From Desulfobacteraceae bacterium (GTDB taxonomy: Bacteria; Desulfobacterota; Desulfobacteria; Desulfobacterales; Desulfobacteraceae): a DNA stretch of 9,920 nucleotides. The position numbers and the translations under genes were made by a program. Where the stretch lies: the NCBI GenBank assembly GCA_003354055.1, contig PIVQ01000220.1:1-9920 (forward strand), written 5' to 3'. Each line of letters begins with the position of its first letter. The stretch's first letter is position 1. The notes beneath the pieces were generated by a model. It made no database searches, was not told the origin of the DNA, and saw nothing but the letters and a program-made list of their open reading frames with translations. Positions 6,514 through 9,920 of this stretch are shown piece by piece.

Positions 6514-6542
6514 AGTATTTCACTGTGGCCTGGCACGGTCAA
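6514..6542 (-). promoter_or_regulatory. Candidate sigma-70 promoter for the rdh operon
   Basis: On the minus strand, TTGACC (plus 6537-6542) and AATACT (plus 6514-6519) are separated by 17 bases: 5 of 6 and 4 of 6 consensus matches. The predicted transcript start, near 6507, leaves a leader of about 44 bases before rdhA. Confidence 0.4.
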
Positions 6543-6546
6543 GAAA

Positions 6547-6580
6547 AAATTAGACATGAGGTTCTTCAGGGAAATTAGAC
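6547..6580 (-). repeat. 9-bp direct repeats upstream of the rdhA promoter
   Basis: AAATTAGAC occurs at 6547-6555 and 6572-6580 (GTCTAATTT on the minus strand), with a 25-bp period. The nearer copy starts 5 bp upstream of the putative -35 box. The copies are centred about -44 and -69 from the predicted start, positions typical of activator sites. They could instead be a remnant transposon end. Confidence 0.4.
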
Positions 6581-6818
6581 GGGAGCGAGGCTGATCCTCC
6601 CCCGATACTGTAGACACTCCGTTGTGCCTCTACTATGAAAACAATAGAAGTCAGAGCGTCCGCTGTATAATTTGGTCAAAATTTGCTCCGTATTGATACA
6701 GATAGGGGGTAAGGAATTCTATATTGAGATTTGCTGTGAACCCATAGATTCCCTTTACATCCGAATCCAGGCCTGATAGGGCTGTGCCACTATATAAACC
6801 CTAACCTTTTGGAGACGG

Positions 6819-7517
6819 ATGGACTCATTGCAAAAGTCAAATATCTGCCCCCTGTGCCATGCTCCGGGACCGCAAAACTACTATAGAGATCCCGTTAGAG
6901 AATACCTGTATTGCAATAAATGCAGACTGGTGTTTGTCCACAGTGAGTACTGGCTCGATCCCGACCAGGAAAAGGCGGTTTACGATCTTCATGAAAACAG
7001 CTCTGCCGACCTGGGCTATCGTCAGTTTTTATCCAGGCTGGCAACCCCCTTGCTCGAACGGCTCCCCCCCAATCAGAAGGGGTTGGATTTTGGCTGCGGC
7101 CCCGGTCCTGTGTTATCTGTATTGCTTGAAGAACAGGGGCATGCCATATCCTGTTTTGACCCCCTGTATTTCAATGACGCCACCTTGTTAAACCAAAGCT
7201 ATGATTTTATTACCGCCACAGAAACGGTCGAACACTTTCAGCATCCCTCTGACGTGTTTGACACTCTGTTTGAACGACTTCACCCGGGAGGATGGCTGGG
7301 AATCATGACCAAGATGGTTATTGACCGACAGGCATTCAAAACCTGGCATTATATCCGGGATTTAACCCATATCTGCTTTTACAGCCCCTATACATTCGAA
7401 TATCTGGCCGACCGATTCAATTCGTCCGTTTATTTTATCGGGAAGGATGTGATATTGTTTCAAAAACAAGAGACGATTAAAGAGGACTTAAATTCAGGAG
7501 GGGATCTTGCAGAATGA
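6819..7517 (+). CDS. Class I SAM-dependent methyltransferase with N-terminal zinc ribbon
   Basis: 232 residues. The N-terminus has a four-cysteine zinc ribbon (Cys10-x2-Cys13 and Cys32-x2-Cys35, with CNKCRLVF typical of such ribbons). A Rossmann-type methyltransferase domain follows: the SAM-binding motif LDFGCGPGP at 89-97, an acidic residue in CFDP at 112-115, TETVEHF in the motif II region at 134-140 and a later HPGGWL turn at 155-160. It looks like the Methyltransf_23-type group. The substrate is unknown. A GGAG ribosome site lies 4 bases before the ATG. The end overlaps the next gene by 11 bp, so both are likely co-translated. It diverges from rdhA; nothing in the sequence ties it to dehalogenation. 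Confidence 0.9.
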   Translation: MDSLQKSNICPLCHAPGPQNYYRDPVREYLYCNKCRLVFVHSEYWLDPDQEKAVYDLHENSSADLGYRQFLSRLATPLLERLPPNQKGLDFGCGPGPVLSVLLEEQGHAISCFDPLYFNDATLLNQSYDFITATETVEHFQHPSDVFDTLFERLHPGGWLGIMTKMVIDRQAFKTWHYIRDLTHICFYSPYTFEYLADRFNSSVYFIGKDVILFQKQETIKEDLNSGGDLAE

Positions 7518-7779
7518 ATTAGTACCCCTTATCGGGAAATCCATCGTGGTAGACACCAGCTCAAACTGGGTCTATCTCGGAATCCTTGACCATGTGACTG
7601 AAAACTGCATTGTATTAAAGGATGCTGATGCCCACGACATCAGCGATACCAAAGTATCAAAGGAATTCTATATATTTGACAGCAAAAAAACCGGGATCAA
7701 GGCCAACAGGCGTCTGGTATCTATAAATCTCGCCTATGTAGTTGGATTTTCATCCCTTGAGGAAATCAAAGAGTTTTAA
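7507..7779 (+). CDS. Conserved-looking 90-residue protein of unknown function, TTG start
   Basis: The start is TTG at 7507, chosen because a near-perfect ribosome site (AGGAGG) ends 5 bases upstream and no ATG or GTG fits. It overlaps the methyltransferase stop by 11 bp. The product is soluble and rich in short beta strands: GKSIVVDT (10-17), WVYLGILDHV (21-30), CIVLKDADAHD (34-44), an acidic, polar middle, then NRRLVSINLAYVVGF at about 67-81. The pattern suggests a small Sm-like or SH3-like barrel (inference). I do not recognise a named family or a catalytic motif. The tight coupling suggests a shared job with the methyltransferase. Confidence 0.82.
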   Translation: MQNELVPLIGKSIVVDTSSNWVYLGILDHVTENCIVLKDADAHDISDTKVSKEFYIFDSKKTGIKANRRLVSINLAYVVGFSSLEEIKEF

Positions 7780-7785
7780 TGGTAT

Positions 7786-7816
7786 CAGGCCGGCGGCATG
7801 GGATGCCACCGGCCTG
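7786..7816 (+). terminator. Strong hairpin after the methyltransferase operon
   Basis: CAGGCCGG-c-GGCAT (7786-7799 with T) pairs with ATGCC-a-CCGGCCTG (7803-7816): 13 base pairs, one C/A mismatch and a GGG loop, 6 bases past the stop. No U-run follows on the plus strand, so it may end transcripts with help or protect 3' ends. Confidence 0.5.
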
Positions 7817-7840
7817 AAAAACTCAACTAAGGATCGGCTC

Positions 7841-7919
7841 CAAAATTACTTGATCTTTTGTTTTCAAAATACCCAGTCTTTTAAGGGGTTTTGGAAATAA
7901 TTTAGATCAAGTTATTTTG
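7841..7919. repeat. Long imperfect inverted repeat between convergent genes
   Basis: CAAAATTACTTGATC at 7841-7855 pairs with GATCAAGTTATTTTG at 7905-7919: 14 of 15 positions match. The 49-bp interior is itself partly self-complementary (CAAAA..CCC with GGGGTTTTG). The whole 79-bp segment could fold as one arm. Either a bidirectional terminator serving the two convergent operons or a small palindromic (MITE-like) element. Confidence 0.5.
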
Positions 7920-7928
7920 TAACGATTC

Positions 7929-9245
7929 CTAAGAAGAAAAATCATATCCCCGTTCACCGTGAAGGGCCTGGTCCAATCCGATATATTCCATTTCTTCATC
8001 AATACGGAACCCAACGGTTTTCTCAACTATGATACAGATAACAATCGTCATCACACCGGCAAGAAGTATGGTCACCCCCATTCCCTTCAACTGCACCAGA
8101 AGCTGATCAAACACGGTCCAGGTTCTACCGGCGGCTTCAGAGGCCGAGGCCATCCAGGAATCCCGGATAAAAAAGCTTAAGAGAAGTACCCCAAGCCCGC
8201 TGCCAACCCCATGGATACCGAAACAGTCGAGGGTATCGTCATATCCCAGCTTCATTTTGAGCTGTAATGCATAGTAACAGGCAATTGAAGATACCGTCCC
8301 CAGGAAAAATGCGCCAACGGGCTGGACCACGGCCGCAGCCGGGGTGATTACCACCAGGCCGGCCAGGGTGCCAGAGGCAAACCCGAGGGCAGAGGCTTTC
8401 CGAAAAATGAGACCTTCGATACAGAGCCAGGATAAAGCACCTGACGCTGCTGAAATCTGGGTCATGGTCAATGCCCGGGCCGTATCCAGCCCGCTTTGGA
8501 GGGTGGAACCTGCGTTAAATCCAAACCACCCCACCCAGAGAAGGCCTGCCCCCATCAGGGTCATGACAAGGTTGTTGGGAGGGGTCGCCAGCTTGGGGAA
8601 TCCAAGCCTTGGTCCCAGGAAAATAGCCACCACAAGGGCTGAGATCCCGGCTGAAACATGGATGACCAGGCCGCCAGCCAGGTCAATCACCCCGGAAGCC
8701 CCGGAGTTGAACAGCCAGCCGTCCGCCGCCCAGATCCAGTGGCATAAGGGGCTGTAAACAAAGAGGAACCAGAGGGTGATAAACAGGATATACCCCCGCA
8801 GATAGACCCGTTCGGCAAGAGCGCCACTGATCAGGGCCGGGGTGATAATGGCAAATTTCCCCTGAAACATGGCAATGATATATTCAGGGATACCGTCGGT
8901 GATGGTCTCATCGATCCCCTTTAAAAAGAAGAAATCCCAGTTCCACCCGATGACCCCGCCGAGGATATTTTCACCAAAGGTCAGAGAATATCCGCAGATT
9001 ACCCAGAGCACACCGATAACTGCCATGGCCACAAAGGTATGCATCATGGTGCCCAATACATTCTTAGACCTGACCAGGCCACCGTAGAACATGGCAAGCC
9101 CCGGCATCATCAGCAGGACAAGCGCCGTAGAAATCAGCATCCAACTGGTATTACCCGTATCAATAAACGGCTCTCCCCCCGCAAACACATTGACCGGCAC
9201 AACCAAAGCCCCAATAACAGCAACGAGAATCTTCTTTTCTGACAT
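7929..9245 (-). CDS. amt: Ammonium transporter (Amt/MEP/Rh family)
   Basis: 438 residues from the ATG at 9245. A cleavable signal peptide is likely at residues 1-22 (ending VNVFAG), as in AmtB. Eleven or so helices follow. Family signatures are MMPGLAMFYGGLVRSKN (46-62), DLAGGLVIHVSAG (188-200), GWFGFNAGS (239-247) and FGIHGVGSG (342-350). The twin pore histidines are His196 and His345, almost the same spacing as His168/His318 of AmtB. It brings ammonium into the cell under nitrogen limitation. The open frame extends to an ATG at 9335, but that extension overlaps the sigma-54 promoter and lacks family features. The ATG at 9245 has a GAGG ribosome site about 8 bases upstream. No PII (glnK) gene lies next to it in the window, which is unusual. 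Confidence 0.97.
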   Translation of the reverse strand: MSEKKILVAVIGALVVPVNVFAGGEPFIDTGNTSWMLISTALVLLMMPGLAMFYGGLVRSKNVLGTMMHTFVAMAVIGVLWVICGYSLTFGENILGGVIGWNWDFFFLKGIDETITDGIPEYIIAMFQGKFAIITPALISGALAERVYLRGYILFITLWFLFVYSPLCHWIWAADGWLFNSGASGVIDLAGGLVIHVSAGISALVVAIFLGPRLGFPKLATPPNNLVMTLMGAGLLWVGWFGFNAGSTLQSGLDTARALTMTQISAASGALSWLCIEGLIFRKASALGFASGTLAGLVVITPAAAVVQPVGAFFLGTVSSIACYYALQLKMKLGYDDTLDCFGIHGVGSGLGVLLLSFFIRDSWMASASEAAGRTWTVFDQLLVQLKGMGVTILLAGVMTIVICIIVEKTVGFRIDEEMEYIGLDQALHGERGYDFSS

Positions 9246-9289
9246 AATTGTCCTCTTTTGAATATTTATTAAAAATCCCACCTTAGAGT

Positions 9290-9305
9290 AGCAAGAGGTA
9301 TGCCA
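9290..9305 (-). promoter_or_regulatory. Sigma-54 (-24/-12) promoter of amt
   Basis: On the minus strand TGGCATACCTCTTGCT matches the sigma-54 consensus, with GG and GC separated by exactly 10 bases and TTGC at -12. The predicted start near 9280 lies about 35 bases before the chosen amt start codon. An overlapping second GG-N10-GC (TGGCACTAAAATGGC, plus about 9302-9316) is weaker. It implies control by RpoN with an enhancer-binding protein such as NtrC. Confidence 0.75.
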
Positions 9306-9417
9306 TTTTAGTGCCATTTTTAAGAGAACGGACAATGTGCTTTATTGGAAAGACATTCCGAATACATGTTTTTTCAAAAATTAAATTCGACTCTAAACAA
9401 AAACCCAAGAAACAACT

Positions 9418-9459
9418 TTTTTGTAACTATCGACAATTTATCATTTTACGTTTTTGTAA
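9418..9459. repeat. Direct repeat TTTTTGTAA, possible enhancer site upstream of amt
   Basis: TTTTTGTAA occurs at 9418-9426 and 9451-9459, 33 bp apart (about three helical turns) and about 140-180 bp upstream of the sigma-54 start. That is the usual distance of enhancer-binding-protein sites. It does not look like the enteric NtrC site, and the DNA is A/T-rich, so chance is possible. Confidence 0.25.
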
Positions 9460-9497
9460 TAAAGCCCTCGAAATCCCATGCAGGAATACCGGTTTGA

Positions 9498-9920
9498 TTA
9501 TGAGATGGGCATTGGCTTTCCCATGAGAAGACGGTTTTTCGGTGTAATGGTATCAGGGATTTTTGCCGTATGAATATCATATCCCGATGAAGAGAGTTTA
9601 AGGGCCCGGACCGCATCCACGGCAAGATCAGCGTCCATCCAATTTGACAGCCCTCCGTCTGAACAGGTTTTCAAATCATGACAGCAGGGCAGCACCGCCA
9701 CCCTGGCACGGGCTGCCAGGGCACGGTCAATGATAATATCAGTAAGGCTGCCGCAGGCATGGGCCGAGACCACTATGTCCGAAGAAAGAAGATCTACATC
9801 AGCCAGGTCTTTGCCCAGGTATTGAACACGGTTTTCAAGCTTTGGCCATTCCTCAATCAGCACCCGGGACAATTGAGCGGCACTGTCCGGGATATGGGTA
9901 TCCACAGCCAAGGCATGGGA
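9498..9920 (-). CDS. SAM-dependent methyltransferase-like protein, C-terminal 140 residues (cut by right edge)
   Basis: The frame is open to the right edge, so the N-terminus with the SAM-binding glycine motif is outside the window. A TTG codon at 9911 lies in frame but is probably internal (Leu). The visible part has VSAHACGSLTD at about residues 50-60 and AVLPCCHD near 75-82. This pair (HACG and PCCH) is typical of the Methyltransf_32-type group, whose members are often annotated simply as methyltransferases. Substrate unknown. The stop lies about 200 bp upstream of the amt sigma-54 promoter, and I see no clear terminator between them. Confidence 0.65.
   Translation of the reverse strand, partial: SHALAVDTHIPDSAAQLSRVLIEEWPKLENRVQYLGKDLADVDLLSSDIVVSAHACGSLTDIIIDRALAARARVAVLPCCHDLKTCSDGGLSNWMDADLAVDAVRALKLSSSGYDIHTAKIPDTITPKNRLLMGKPMPIS

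Larger units (their letters stand above)
6464..6818. other. Divergent rdhA-methyltransferase intergenic region
   Basis: 355 bp without a convincing gene. The rdhA side has a promoter candidate and two direct repeats, annotated separately. The middle (about 6580-6720) holds a G/C-rich imperfect stem (GAGG/CCTC near 6587-6599) and otherwise nothing I recognise. No regulator gene is present. The plus-strand gene has a ribosome site GGAG at 6811-6814 and a TATATA at about 6791-6796, which is poorly placed with respect to any -35 box. Confidence 0.5.

Noticed and set aside
6531..6545. Sigma-54 promoter (TGGCACG) on the plus strand near rdhA
   Set aside because: The -24 half matches, but there is no GC at the -12 position and it points away from rdhA, almost 300 bp from the methyltransferase.
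9246..9335. N-terminal extension of Amt to the ATG at 9335
   Set aside because: It would cover the sigma-54 promoter, has no ribosome site as good as that at 9245, and would place a polar segment before the signal peptide.
9909..9911. TTG at 9911 as the start of the right-hand methyltransferase
   Set aside because: The frame stays open to the window edge and the product would lack the SAM-binding motif, so the gene most likely continues outside.

Overview
The window reads as chromosomal DNA of an anaerobic, probably marine, sulfate-reducing-type bacterium (Desulfobacterota, Desulfobacterales-like). This is inferred from the reductive dehalogenase operon with a fused NosR-like RdhC, the mix of gene families and a -24/-12 promoter on the ammonium transporter gene. 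The sequence carries no direct taxonomic marker. There are no rRNA or tRNA genes, CRISPR arrays or complete insertion sequences.

Layout from left to right. (1) Positions 1-1946, minus strand: the N-terminal 296 residues of an MFS transporter (cut by the left edge), a CsoR/RcnR-family metal-sensing repressor directly upstream of it, and a GntR/FCD-family regulator. The csoR-MFS pair has its own promoter. Its -35 box overlaps the gntR stop codon, and a double G-tract operator candidate follows. (2) A 356-bp divergent spacer, then lysE (plus), a LysE/ArgO-type basic amino-acid exporter that the GntR protein may control. (3) Positions 3146-6463, minus strand: a four-gene reductive dehalogenase operon. 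Its order is rdhA (Tat-exported corrinoid/Fe-S enzyme), rdhB (membrane anchor), a fused rdhB-rdhC gene (second anchor domain, FMN-binding domain and NosR/NapH-like polytopic domain) and an unrecognised 45-residue membrane protein. All three junctions are 4-bp ATGA overlaps, so the operon looks translationally coupled. (4) A 355-bp divergent spacer with a promoter candidate and two direct repeats, then a plus-strand pair: a zinc-ribbon SAM methyltransferase and an overlapping 90-residue protein of unknown function that starts with TTG. (5) Convergent to these, an ammonium transporter gene (minus) preceded by a near-consensus sigma-54 promoter, and the 3' part of another methyltransferase gene cut by the right edge.

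Working together: RdhA would reduce an organohalide outside the cytoplasmic membrane, held there by RdhB. The RdhB-RdhC protein, with a predicted covalent FMN and two Cx3CP motifs, is placed to pass electrons or to help maturation. The most unusual points are the tandem duplication of rdhB with fusion of the second copy to rdhC, and the undescribed small membrane protein ending the operon. No rdh-specific regulator or trigger-factor-like RdhT chaperone lies in the window.
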